DNA of 64,000 nucleotides, taken from contig CAXXDU010000002.1 of NCBI GenBank assembly GCA_963667535.2, positions 1,736,001 through 1,800,000 of the forward strand. The letters are read 5' to 3'. This document shows positions 27,909 to 37,300 of this stretch, in pieces; position 1 is the stretch's first letter; every line of letters starts with the position of its first letter. The DNA is from UBA5614 sp963667535. GTDB taxonomy: Bacteria; Cloacimonadota; Cloacimonadia; Cloacimonadales; Cloacimonadaceae. The position numbers and the translations under genes were made by a program. The notes under the pieces are model-generated. The model did no database searches, had not been told where the DNA came from, and saw nothing but the letters and a program-made list of their open reading frames with translations.

Positions 27909-28409
27909 CTAATCCTCAAGTGTTTTCTTATCTTCAAACAGATTTGTAAAATTGGGTAGCGGTATTCGGAACTGAATAGCCCCTTTTCTGCTTTGAGCAT
28001 GTTTCATATCAAGATAGAAATATACGATATTGTTGTAATTATATAGCTCAACTTTTCTTAAATAGTAATCCAGATATACTTCTTTTGATACGTCATACAA
28101 CTCGCTATCTGACAGCTCAGAATCATACATATCAAACATATAGTTGTAATTGTTGTTTAGCCAGTTTAGTTTATACAATTCGTTTTGTTTTTGTGTCCTG
28201 TAAGTCTTATACACTTTCAGAAACTTTTGCTTTAGAGAATCCGGGTTTACATGGGTGCTATCAGAGAGTATGATTGGCTTGGTGTCTGCAGGACTATTAC
28301 TCATACCCATTACGATGGCAGGATAACAAGTCAGTAATAATAAACAAATCATACCGTAATTCTTCATTCTTTTGCATAAGACCATTTCTACAGAATGCAG
28401 ATATTTCAT
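27909..28409 (-). CDS. Secreted hypothetical protein upstream of uvrB
   Basis: About 166 residues with a signal peptide (MKNYGMICLLLLTCYPAIVMG) preceded by a longer basic N-terminus. The mature part is rich in Tyr, Asn and Asp (NWLNNNYNYMFDMYDSELSDSELYD) and matches no family I recognise. ACAGGT before ATG 28409 is the best ribosome site; a shorter start at 28367 would begin directly at the signal peptide. It ends 3 bp before uvrB on the same strand. Confidence 0.6.
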   Translation of the reverse strand: MKYLHSVEMVLCKRMKNYGMICLLLLTCYPAIVMGMSNSPADTKPIILSDSTHVNPDSLKQKFLKVYKTYRTQKQNELYKLNWLNNNYNYMFDMYDSELSDSELYDVSKEVYLDYYLRKVELYNYNNIVYFYLDMKHAQSRKGAIQFRIPLPNFTNLFEDKKTLED

Positions 28410-28520
28410 CATGTACCTGTCATTAATATTATTCTTGACTGTCAGACTCATTTCTTTAATGTGGACTATAAATCAAACCAGTTTATTTTGTCGAGAATAA
28501 AGATAAAGAAGGGAGATACA

Positions 28521-28844
28521 ATGGCACCGACTGAAGAATTCCAAGTCAATTATGAGAATCTACTGAAATTAGGCTATGCAGTTGTTGACATCAGATACAA
28601 AGATTATGATGTTTTACCTGAAAGCCAGAAGCTTATCATTGCCAGAGTTGAGAGTGACAGAGATGAATTTTATCCGATGATGCTCAAGCAATATACCGGC
28701 TGTGAATTCAAGCCTAATGAAGTATACGAAGCCTGGACTAATGTATTGAAGCACAAAATCAGTATGAGCAGTATGCTAAATCGTGATATAGCAGTAAAAG
28801 TTGCAGCTCTGGATTATTTTGAAACTATCTATCTGAAGAAATGA
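28521..28844 (+). CDS. Conserved-looking hypothetical protein coupled to ndk
   Basis: 107 residues, mixed helix and strand, no signal or membrane segment. GGGAG seven nucleotides upstream fixes the ATG at 28521. The stop TGA overlaps the ndk start as ATGA, a sign of translational coupling. Several aromatic and charged residues (IRYKDYDVLPESQ, DEFYPMML, YEAWTNVLKHK) suggest a folded cytosolic protein, but I do not recognise the family. Confidence 0.75.
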   Translation: MAPTEEFQVNYENLLKLGYAVVDIRYKDYDVLPESQKLIIARVESDRDEFYPMMLKQYTGCEFKPNEVYEAWTNVLKHKISMSSMLNRDIAVKVAALDYFETIYLKK

Positions 28845-29257
28845 TTGAAAAGACCCTGCTGCTAATCAAACCCAATGCTACCCGCAAGCACCATATCGGC
28901 GAAATTCTTACTATCATAGAAAAGCATGGGTTTAAAATAATCAAGCTAAAGTCACTTACCTTTGACCTCCCTTTGGCAAGTCAATTCTATCAAGAGCACA
29001 TCGGAAAGGAATTCTTTGAAAGGTTAGTTACTTTCATGACTTCGGGTATGATTGTAGCAGCCCTTTTGGAGAAAGATGAAGCAGTATATCATTTGCGGGA
29101 ATTGATTGGTGATACAAATCCTGAGACCCGCAAAATAGGCTCAATCCGCTCTTTATATGCCGATACTTATACTGAGAATGCTGTTCACGCTTCTGATACA
29201 CATGATCATGCTCTGCGTGAGATAGCACTCATATTTCCTGAAGTACCGCAGTCCTGA
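28841..29257 (+). CDS. ndk: Nucleoside diphosphate kinase
   Basis: Transfers the gamma phosphate between nucleoside triphosphates and diphosphates through a phosphohistidine. 138 residues, the family's size. It starts IEKTLLLIKPNA, has RKIGSIRSLYA, and the active-site His116 lies in ENAVHASDT. ATG overlaps the previous stop. Two hairpins follow, the second a clear terminator. The last 53 codons and the terminator recur in diverged form at 32442-32665. Confidence 0.97.
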   Translation: MIEKTLLLIKPNATRKHHIGEILTIIEKHGFKIIKLKSLTFDLPLASQFYQEHIGKEFFERLVTFMTSGMIVAALLEKDEAVYHLRELIGDTNPETRKIGSIRSLYADTYTENAVHASDTHDHALREIALIFPEVPQS

Positions 29258-29271
29258 TATATTTTTCCCTC

Positions 29272-29327
29272 CTTGCTGCAACCACAGCAAGAAAAAAAGA
29301 AGGCTCGCAGTAATGCGAGCCTTTTGA
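29272..29327 (+). terminator. Double hairpin terminator after ndk
   Basis: Hairpin one is CTTGCTG/CAGCAAG (29272-29278 with 29285-29291). Hairpin two is AAGGCTCGCA/TGCGAGCCTT (29300-29309 with 29314-29323), followed by T-rich sequence. Both recur after the ndk remnant at 32.6 kb. Confidence 0.88.
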
Positions 29328-29580
29328 TTTTATCATACTGAGTATTTGAAGAACATCGTCCTTTATCCCTTGGTGTTCAATTACATCTGGATAACAAATC
29401 CATATTAATCCAAACAATCCAATTCAATAACTTCAACTAAGTCGTTTTTTTTAGTTATAGGATAAACTAAATTTATTTTTCCTATTATTGAAGGCATTAC
29501 TATCAAAAATATCTTGACACGTATCACATTTTTGAATAGAAAGTTAATAATGCTATCCACTATGTTTATGGGAGGATACT
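29328..29580. other. Intergenic region between ndk and the secreted protein
   Basis: AT-rich; apart from a candidate promoter near its right end (29514-29542) and the GGAGG ribosome site at 29571-29575, nothing is recognised. Confidence 0.5.
29514..29542 (+). promoter_or_regulatory. Candidate promoter for the 925-residue secreted protein
   Basis: TTGACA (29514-29519), 17-nt spacer, TAGAAA (29537-29542). The -35 is perfect and the -10 is four of six. Confidence 0.4.
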
Positions 29581-32358
29581 TTGCGTATATTCATTATTAC
29601 AGCATTACTGCTCCTGTTCTGTGCAACTATTTTTGCTTTAGTAGGCTGGCAAGAACCACTCAGAATTGCAGAATATCAGAATATCTCTTTCGAATTTAAC
29701 TCTTATACTATTCCAATATCAGATGGTGGAATTATCTACGCATGGAGTCAGGAGTCAACTGATAGCAGATGTATTTATATTACCCGGATTGATGCAGCGG
29801 GAAACAGTGTATGGGATGAACCAATGCTTTTATATTCAAGCAATTATGATCAATACTCGCCGTATTTGTGTAGGACATCAGATGGTAACATCATGGTTTT
29901 CTGGCAAGAAAATGCAAGAACAAAGGTGCAGAAATTTGACGAAGCAGGTCAGTTGTTATGGGTTACCCCAGTCGATTACTATGCATTCACAGTACATGAA
30001 ATCAAGCCAGACCATCAAGGTGGAGTATATATACTCAGAGACAACTTCGTAAGAAGGATGAATTCAAACGGTGTTTGGATATGGAACAGTTGGGTAGCTT
30101 TAGACAATATTGAATCTGATTATCCTATAAAAAGTGATGTATTGCCCGATAACAGCATAGTCTTCATTTCCAAGTCGTCATCCTGGACTGGTGAAACAGA
30201 TTTGCAAATGGAAAAAATCAATAACGACGGTACAATTGCCTCGGGTCCGGTATTTATTACTACCGATAATAATGTTTATTATGATTATAGTATTAACCTC
30301 GCAAGTGGTAGTGATTATTTCATTACCTGGAGCGATTATAGCACTGCTAACCAGCTTAATACGATATATTGTAATAAATTTAATATAACTGGGAATTCTG
30401 TATGGAATCAACCTCTTGCGGTGGCCACAAACCAGCATTTGTCACAACTGTTTACGTCAGTTAGCGGTACAAGCCTGATAATATCCTGGAATACCCAACA
30501 GGGGATAATGGCACAGAAAGTATCATCTGATGGCAGTTCCGTCTGGAGCGATGCTGTTTGTGTCACTCAAATGGGCTCTACTTTACAATCTGATTATTTT
30601 ATTTGTCAACCCGATATTTCTGGTGGTGTGTATTACATTTGGAGAAACGGAGAAACGTGGATTTATTCACAGCATATTGATTCTGCTGGCAACATCACTA
30701 TGGGAAATGACGCTCTATTGTACCAATCTACAGCTATTAATGACGGTGTGTCCTTATCGGTGACAGCTGGAAGTTCTGTTCAAGTCCTGATTACATTTTC
30801 GGATTATTATCATACAGAGATATTATACCAGTCTGTGAACCTGAATGGTACTTTGCTGGCCGGAATTAATGGTACAATGCTAACAAGCGGATTAGATGGT
30901 CAAATTCAGCAGTCAGCTCTTTTCAAGTTGGGTAATAAGGTCATGTGCCTTTGGATCACTGACCATAATAATCATCCACGGTTATATCACACGCTTGTCA
31001 CTGGGGATGGAATCTCAAATGGTACGCTTGAGATATCCTATCCGGATAATTATGCTCAGGGATTGTATGATTTTTCTGCGGCATCAAGCGGCAGTGAGGT
31101 CTATGTACTAAACAGGGTTTACACATCTCCATGGGATTCAAACATTATTATGCAATGCTTCGATTCCAGTGGAACACCTTACAGCCCTGTTTCGGGTATT
31201 CTGGTTGCTCATAACGCCACTGATTATGCCGTCACTTGCGATGGAGTTGCATTTTATGCGTTCTGGGTAACCAATGTCTCAGAAGTCCATCAGTTAAGAT
31301 GCCAGAAGTATATAAACGGGGTTGAGCAATGGGTTGCTGGTGGTATTGCTCTGAGTTATGAGACCACAAGTGATATTTCTTTTAATGCAAATCAACGGAC
31401 AGTAGTTTGGCAAAACGGTGTTTATCTCTACAGTACAAGAATCAATCCTGACGGTACCTTTGTTCAGGGATGGAGCTTGGGTAATAGCAATCTTGTGGAA
31501 CTGGAACATCCCACAGCTCAACAGCTTGTCGGTAATCTGATTGCTGCTGAGAATGGATTCTTCCTCAACTATTATGAGAGTGGGACAGAATATGACCCCC
31601 ATTGTGAAATTTTTGTTGCATATTACAGATACTTCCATAACCCGAATTCTCTAAACGAAATGCCCACCTATTTCGATGTTCCCGGAGGCATTACTAAAAT
31701 ATATGACGCAATATACAGTGTTGGTAGTAATCAAATCTGCAAAACCGGATTTGATGGCACATCAATTTGGAATTCAGCTTCAATAGGTATTAACTATTTC
31801 AGTTGCTGCTCAATAGAAATGAATAGTAATGCAGAGGGAGTGATAATATATCTGAGAAATGATAATGGATTATCAGCGTATTATGTATTCTTTGATTCAA
31901 CCGGTAATATCATTTTACCTACTGACGGATCAGTTCCTTTATTTAACAGAGGTTGGACAGTCAGCTCGTGCATTATGAACAACGACTTCTATGCAGCTAA
32001 CATGCAATCTTCTTATCTGGAACTGCAAAAAATCATTTTCGGTAATGTATCAGATGACGATGAAATATTACCAGAAATACCATTTATATCTGCAATACAG
32101 ATGAGCCCTAACCCCTTCTCAGCAAGAATACAACTATCCTTTACGGTCAAAGAGAAAGTCATGGGGGAAATCAGCATTTATAATTCAAAAGGTCAGAGAG
32201 TCAGACTTCTTGCCAAAGAAACTCTTGATAAAGGTAATAATACCTTAACCTGGGACGGCAAAAATGATAGTGGTTCAGATTCTGGAAACGGTGTTTTCTT
32301 CTATCGGATAAAAAGCCCTATGTTTGTAAAAACTGGAAAATTTGTACGAATTAAGTAA
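29581..32358 (+). CDS. Large secreted protein with C-terminal FlgD-like/T9SS-type sorting domain
   Basis: 925 residues. A signal peptide (IFIITALLLLFCATIFA) is followed by some 800 residues of beta-rich sequence with recurring Trp/Tyr and short motifs such as GNSVWDEPM, GNSVWNQPLAV, GSSVWSDAVCV and GTSIWNSASI, suggesting a repeated beta-propeller-like architecture. The last 85 residues contain MSPNPFSARIQLSF, ISIYNSKGQRVR, LTWDGKNDSGS and NGVFFYRI, the FlgD-like module found as a secretion tail in FCB bacteria. The start is TTG with GGAGG five nucleotides upstream. The gene sits between ndk and a diverged ndk tail. The exact function is unknown; surface exposure or release is inferred. Confidence 0.8.
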   Translation: MRIFIITALLLLFCATIFALVGWQEPLRIAEYQNISFEFNSYTIPISDGGIIYAWSQESTDSRCIYITRIDAAGNSVWDEPMLLYSSNYDQYSPYLCRTSDGNIMVFWQENARTKVQKFDEAGQLLWVTPVDYYAFTVHEIKPDHQGGVYILRDNFVRRMNSNGVWIWNSWVALDNIESDYPIKSDVLPDNSIVFISKSSSWTGETDLQMEKINNDGTIASGPVFITTDNNVYYDYSINLASGSDYFITWSDYSTANQLNTIYCNKFNITGNSVWNQPLAVATNQHLSQLFTSVSGTSLIISWNTQQGIMAQKVSSDGSSVWSDAVCVTQMGSTLQSDYFICQPDISGGVYYIWRNGETWIYSQHIDSAGNITMGNDALLYQSTAINDGVSLSVTAGSSVQVLITFSDYYHTEILYQSVNLNGTLLAGINGTMLTSGLDGQIQQSALFKLGNKVMCLWITDHNNHPRLYHTLVTGDGISNGTLEISYPDNYAQGLYDFSAASSGSEVYVLNRVYTSPWDSNIIMQCFDSSGTPYSPVSGILVAHNATDYAVTCDGVAFYAFWVTNVSEVHQLRCQKYINGVEQWVAGGIALSYETTSDISFNANQRTVVWQNGVYLYSTRINPDGTFVQGWSLGNSNLVELEHPTAQQLVGNLIAAENGFFLNYYESGTEYDPHCEIFVAYYRYFHNPNSLNEMPTYFDVPGGITKIYDAIYSVGSNQICKTGFDGTSIWNSASIGINYFSCCSIEMNSNAEGVIIYLRNDNGLSAYYVFFDSTGNIILPTDGSVPLFNRGWTVSSCIMNNDFYAANMQSSYLELQKIIFGNVSDDDEILPEIPFISAIQMSPNPFSARIQLSFTVKEKVMGEISIYNSKGQRVRLLAKETLDKGNNTLTWDGKNDSGSDSGNGVFFYRIKSPMFVKTGKFVRIK

Positions 32359-32441
32359 GTGGCTTATCTATAACCTAATTCATAAACTGTCATTCCTGAA
32401 ATATTACCTATTTACCAATCAACCTCTGGGTTGTCAACTTT

Positions 32442-32600
32442 GACCTGATTGGTGATACAAATTCTGAGACCCGAAAGATGGGCTCTATCCGCTATTTATA
32501 TGCCGATACTTATACTGAGAATGCTGTTCACGCTTCTGATACTCATGACCATGCCTTGCGTGAGGTAGCGCTCATATTTCCTGAAGTACAACAGTCCTGA
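32442..32600 (+). pseudogene. ndk: Remnant of a second ndk (last 53 codons)
   Basis: An uninterrupted 53-codon frame ending in TGA matches the end of ndk (29099-29257): 16 nucleotide differences in 159, nine of fifteen changed codons synonymous, with ENAVHASDT and its active-site His retained. There is no start codon context and the N-terminal 86 codons are absent, so it cannot encode a kinase. Similarity continues through the downstream hairpins. Confidence 0.9.
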
Positions 32601-32614
32601 TATAGTTTTCCCTC

Positions 32615-32669
32615 CTTGCTGCAATTACAGCAAGAAAAAAGAAGGCTCGCAGCAATGCGAGCCTTTAAT
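32615..32669. terminator. Bidirectional terminator, second copy of the ndk terminator
   Basis: CTTGCTG/CAGCAAG and AAGGCTCGCA/TGCGAGCCTT (32642-32651 with 32656-32665) repeat the ndk arrangement. Read on the minus strand the second hairpin is followed by CTTCTTTTTTC, so it can also stop the convergent outer-membrane gene ending at 32695. Confidence 0.85.
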
Positions 32670-32694
32670 TATATAAAAGTGTCGAATCTACAAA

Positions 32695-34215
32695 TCAAAA
32701 CTGAAACTCAACCCCAAAGGTCATTGATTTTACCGTCTCGTCTTTGCCTTTAATCTTGCCGTTTCCATTGATGTCAACATAACGTTCAGAGTATTTACCA
32801 ACCAGGAAAGTATTGGCGGAAAGTCCATAGGCTACTTTGCCATCAATCTGAGCAGAAGGAGTTTGGATTTTCTTTACAGAAATATAGGGAACATTCGTTT
32901 GAGCATAACCGATTGATGCTTCTCTGAGTTTGGGAATAATCTTGGGGTCAAGACCAACCTTTGCCCAAATGGATTTACCTGTCTGCACGTCCTCACCATA
33001 CATATCCTGATAAGCAGCCCGCATGATGATTACATTAAAGAGATTAGCTTCCAGACTGCCATACCAGCCATAAGAAGCTTTTACATAATCCAGCATCATA
33101 TCTTTGGTCATGATTGTATCACCCATCACATAAGCTCTTTGGTCGTCATACAGATTATCAAAATAGGCAGGGATAAATTTCTCGCCAAATCTTCTGAATT
33201 CCAGATTAGCATTGAAGATAAGGAATTTTGAATAGAAGCCCGGGAAGATAAAACCAGTACCGTAATTCTCTATCTTGGCGATTTCAGCATAATGTCCCAG
33301 TGTAAAAAGCTTTGTTGTGATAAGGGGTAAATCATAATCAACACTGAAGATTTTAACATCTTTCTTATTTCCGTAGCGGTGCAGAGGGTCTATCTGATTA
33401 TCCAGTAACGCTGCCAGAGTAGAGTCCATTAGAGCAGGATACTGGTCTGCAACATAATCATTTACCCAGGGAGAATCCAGAATACTATCACCATCCATAT
33501 CCAGGTCAACAACGTTATTTATCGCATCACCATCGAGGTCATAAACATAGTTTGGTAAATCAGGATTTGGGTCTAAGACATCAGGAACATTGTCGTTATC
33601 AGCATCTTCATATTTGCCGTATTGGTCTCTGTCTGTGGCAACTGAAACTCCCACACTTATATTGGATAGCAAGGGGATTTCTGCTAATGAGAAGGGCATA
33701 AAGTGGGCATTAGCTGCCAGGATTTCGTTTTTCTCCACATTGGATGTGAATAGCTCTGCTCCGGGTTTCAAAGGTAAAGGCAGGTTGAAACCCATCATTG
33801 CGCCTATATTTCTCTGATTGGGATAGAGCAGCATATTGGAATAGTCTTTCATAATCAGCCCATGTCCTAAAGTGTAAAAAGGAAATCCGCCTACTCTGGC
33901 GTAAAAAGGATCACCTCTCTGAGCAAATCTGATATAGTAAATTTTATTGATTATATCCTTGGTTTCATCCCAGTCTTCCTTGCGCACATTCCCTTCCGCA
34001 TCTATCAAAAGGTCAATATCCAGTCCAAAACCAAACTTCCAGAATGTTATCTCAGGCATTAATCTGATTTGGGAATAAGTCTGGTCTCCGATTGTTACAG
34101 AACCTACCATTCCACCCATACCGATTCCATTTTCAGGCTCTGTCGGCATACCTTCTTCCTGAGCTAAAAGCATCAAAGGAAAGAGTATAATAAACAGCCA
34201 CATTAGTTTCTTCAT
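32695..34215 (-). CDS. Outer-membrane-like protein with acidic calcium-binding-type repeats
   Basis: About 506 residues. It has a signal peptide (LMWLFIILFPLMLLAQ) and a strand-rich body ending in an aromatic C-terminus (MTFGVEFQF), consistent with an outer-membrane barrel. Near residues 195-245 there is an Asp-rich insert (DADNDNVPDVLDPNPD, DLDGDAINNVVDLDMDGDS) resembling thrombospondin type 3 or EF-hand-like calcium loops. No family is recognised. GAGGTG six nucleotides upstream supports ATG 34215 over the GTG three codons earlier. A promoter lies at 34250-34278. Confidence 0.78.
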   Translation of the reverse strand: MKKLMWLFIILFPLMLLAQEEGMPTEPENGIGMGGMVGSVTIGDQTYSQIRLMPEITFWKFGFGLDIDLLIDAEGNVRKEDWDETKDIINKIYYIRFAQRGDPFYARVGGFPFYTLGHGLIMKDYSNMLLYPNQRNIGAMMGFNLPLPLKPGAELFTSNVEKNEILAANAHFMPFSLAEIPLLSNISVGVSVATDRDQYGKYEDADNDNVPDVLDPNPDLPNYVYDLDGDAINNVVDLDMDGDSILDSPWVNDYVADQYPALMDSTLAALLDNQIDPLHRYGNKKDVKIFSVDYDLPLITTKLFTLGHYAEIAKIENYGTGFIFPGFYSKFLIFNANLEFRRFGEKFIPAYFDNLYDDQRAYVMGDTIMTKDMMLDYVKASYGWYGSLEANLFNVIIMRAAYQDMYGEDVQTGKSIWAKVGLDPKIIPKLREASIGYAQTNVPYISVKKIQTPSAQIDGKVAYGLSANTFLVGKYSERYVDINGNGKIKGKDETVKSMTFGVEFQF

Positions 34216-34249
34216 GTTTAACACCTCATATCGGGATTATTTGAATAAA

Positions 34250-34278
34250 ACAATAATTAACCCGCCCTTGCTTGTCAA
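34250..34278 (-). promoter_or_regulatory. Sigma70-like promoter for the 506-residue outer-membrane protein
   Basis: Minus strand TTGACA (34273-34278), 17-nt spacer, TATTGT (34250-34255), about 35 nt before the ATG. Confidence 0.5.
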
Positions 34279-34347
34279 GACAAAAGAGTGAGATAGTCGT
34301 GATGTTGAGTAACACCTTTACTCATAATTGTGATTCTGCAGAATTTT

Positions 34348-37300
34348 TTAATTCATACTATTAGATTCTGAAGTTCTTTCTTTTAGATAATTATCCTTTT
34401 TGTACAATTCGGACTTCTGGTCCAGATTTCTCAACGACTTGAATCTGTTGTAAGTCTCCTTCTGTCTTAGGATACTTCTTTCCAGGGCATGAGAGAAGTG
34501 GAACAAATCGGAATTGAAATCTTCATTTAAGAAGTACATATTGCGGATAATTCTCTGATATGCTTCGCCTCCTTGCTGAACATCCAAAGCTAATTTGTAA
34601 TGTTCTTTTGCCTTGGCATAATAATACCCGTGAGTGATAATAGTGATTTTCTCTTTAACCGGGTCAAGATACTTTGATTTTTGATCTTCGTCTATTAGCA
34701 CGATAAATTCATCTATATGTTTGCACCACCTGCCCATGTGAAAGTATGCACTCGCCTGGCAAGAGTGATTTGTAGTATATGAAATGCCTGCTATATGTAA
34801 ATACTTAATTATTGCTTCCATGCAATATAACCCCTCTTTTATCAGGGTGAATAATACGTCTTTGAGTTGGACAGGATTATCATTATTCCCTGGGAGGGTG
34901 TTTATGGGTATAATATCAATGCTCCGTAAATATTCCAGATCGTCAGCATCAACCACCTGCTCTAATCTCCTCTTTTCTTGTGCTTCAAATTCCTCTTTAT
35001 AATCATGATCATAGTTATATTTTTCACACAAAATCTGATAAATCAGCGAGTAAAATTTAGATTTAAAATTCAGGTTCAAGGCTCTGATACTCATCATATT
35101 GGCAAAAGCATAGGGCCCAATCTGGTTAACGAAATCCTGGAATTCCTGAATGGCATGTTTAAATAAACACTGCATTTCCATTTTATATGAATAATGCATC
35201 TTATATGGTTTCAATCTGTTCATAATCACAAAATAACGTTTTAACTTGTAACCTTCAAAAATCGCTATCAATTCGTTGATTTCAGGATATATGGAAATAC
35301 TATTGATCTGAACCATCTTTCGACTTCCTATGGGTTGATTAAGCAAAAACTCACGTTTCCTGTTAATCTCAGACCTATGGATTGAATCGTAGGTGTGATA
35401 ACATTCCTGAATACCAAGATTGATTAATGCGTCAAAAAATAATCTAATCCCTTGTTTGCTTGGGTCATATCCATGAAATGTGTACAGCAGATAGACAATT
35501 TTTCTGATAGAATCTGCTTCATACCTATAGTATCCGGTTCTTCTGAATACAAGCAGAGCAGTCAGATATCCTATAAAAGCTTTAATAATCGGGGTGTTAT
35601 GGTTATCTTGAGAAAAAATCTCGTTTAGTACTATTGAATGGAATGGATGATTTAGCTTATCCACTTCATTGTTTTGATTATGCTGAGCTTCCTGAAGGTC
35701 TTTTAGTCTTGTGAATGAAACCCATATCCTGTTAATAATACCACTCAGTAATGTATCATTCTCCAAATTCTTTACACAACACGACATATAACAATCGCTT
35801 AAAGCTGAAATATTCTTTGCCAGGTCAACCCATTGTACCGGTGTGAGGCGTTCATATCGTTTTTGTTCCATATTATTGAGGATCTTATTTATTGTATCTA
35901 AAAATTTGTATTTGGCTGATCCAGATTGAGTTCTTCCCAATAGGTCATCAGGTTCAAAGTATGTTCTGTGCAGATGATCAATATTGTGCATATAGATGTA
36001 ACAGGCATAACAACTTTGGATTGATAATAAGCATGGCTCAGTATATACAGTACACTTAGGATATGCATTAGGATTTGTACACTCTAGAAACATCTTATTA
36101 AGTTTATGACGAAATGGGGTAAAGTATCTAAGGTTTTGATATAGGATTGTTTTTTTAAAATCTCTCAACATTATCGTTCCATTGACGTCAAGTGAGCTTT
36201 GAATAAAATCCGGATTTTTGAAGAAAATTAAGTCACCAATTTTCTTCCAGAACTCAGATTGGATAAATTGCTCCTCCCTTTTTCTCAAAATTTTATTGAT
36301 AAAGTCAAATTCCTTTTCTACTCTGTTCATATCGCTTAGTACCAAGCCTCCGTGATAAGCTTTTTCCAGAACATGCAATTTTGCTATGAATGGCTGGATA
36401 AGTATCCTAACGTTTTCAAACACTGCAATCTTGGACAATAATTCTTCTTTTTGAGGAGAAAACTCGGTTCTGATTAACAGATGCCAAAAATTATTCGAAC
36501 GCTCAATAACCTTACTATTTTTATATGAAGATAAAAGAGGTAATTCGATTTCATGATCTTCTATGGATTCTATGAAACATACATCAAGCTGTGAAGGTTT
36601 GATTATCAATCTATGAGTTTCTCCTTTCTTGATGTGCTCAACCCTATGAATAAGACGTGTTTTTATATCATCGAACAGGAAGTCGCTTCTCTTAACTAGC
36701 CTTTTTAATCTGGTATTATTCGGATCATCTTTAAGCTTCTTAATCTGGACTTCAATCAGCTCCAAGTCTTTTAAATCAATATTTCTGAATTTTACGACAT
36801 CAACACAGGCTTTTTCATAGTAAGCTAAAGCGTTATCATAATTGTGCATCTTTTCATAAGTCAAACCAATCTTTAGCATACACTTTAAAAATGTAATAAA
36901 TAATGTGATTTCATGTTGAGGAATAGTTTGAAACCTGATTGGCTGAATAGCTTTGCGGTATTGAATCAGAGCTTCTTCATATTCTTCATCATTAAAGTGA
37001 AGGTCACCCAGAAGTAAATGGGTAAACATTTCGGAATTATCAATCTGCATTTCTGTGTGCGTATTGAGGTATCTTTGGTTGGAGAGAATTTTCAATTTCT
37101 GATAATGATGGCGCTTCATGACAAAGGACTCATCTAAAGTGAAATTGAAGGCGGCAGCATCCTTCTCCGATACTTTGGATAAAAACCGAATTTCTTCTAC
37201 AATGCGTTTATTAAAGACAAAATTGTATATCCCGTTTTGAATCGATTCCATGTGCGATTGTTGTAAACTGGTCAATACTCTCTGCATCATATCTCTCAGC

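Noticed and set aside
29581..32665. Classical IS element bounded by the ndk-tail repeats
   Set aside because: The enclosed gene is a secreted protein, not a transposase or integrase, and the repeats are direct copies of a gene end rather than terminal inverted repeats.
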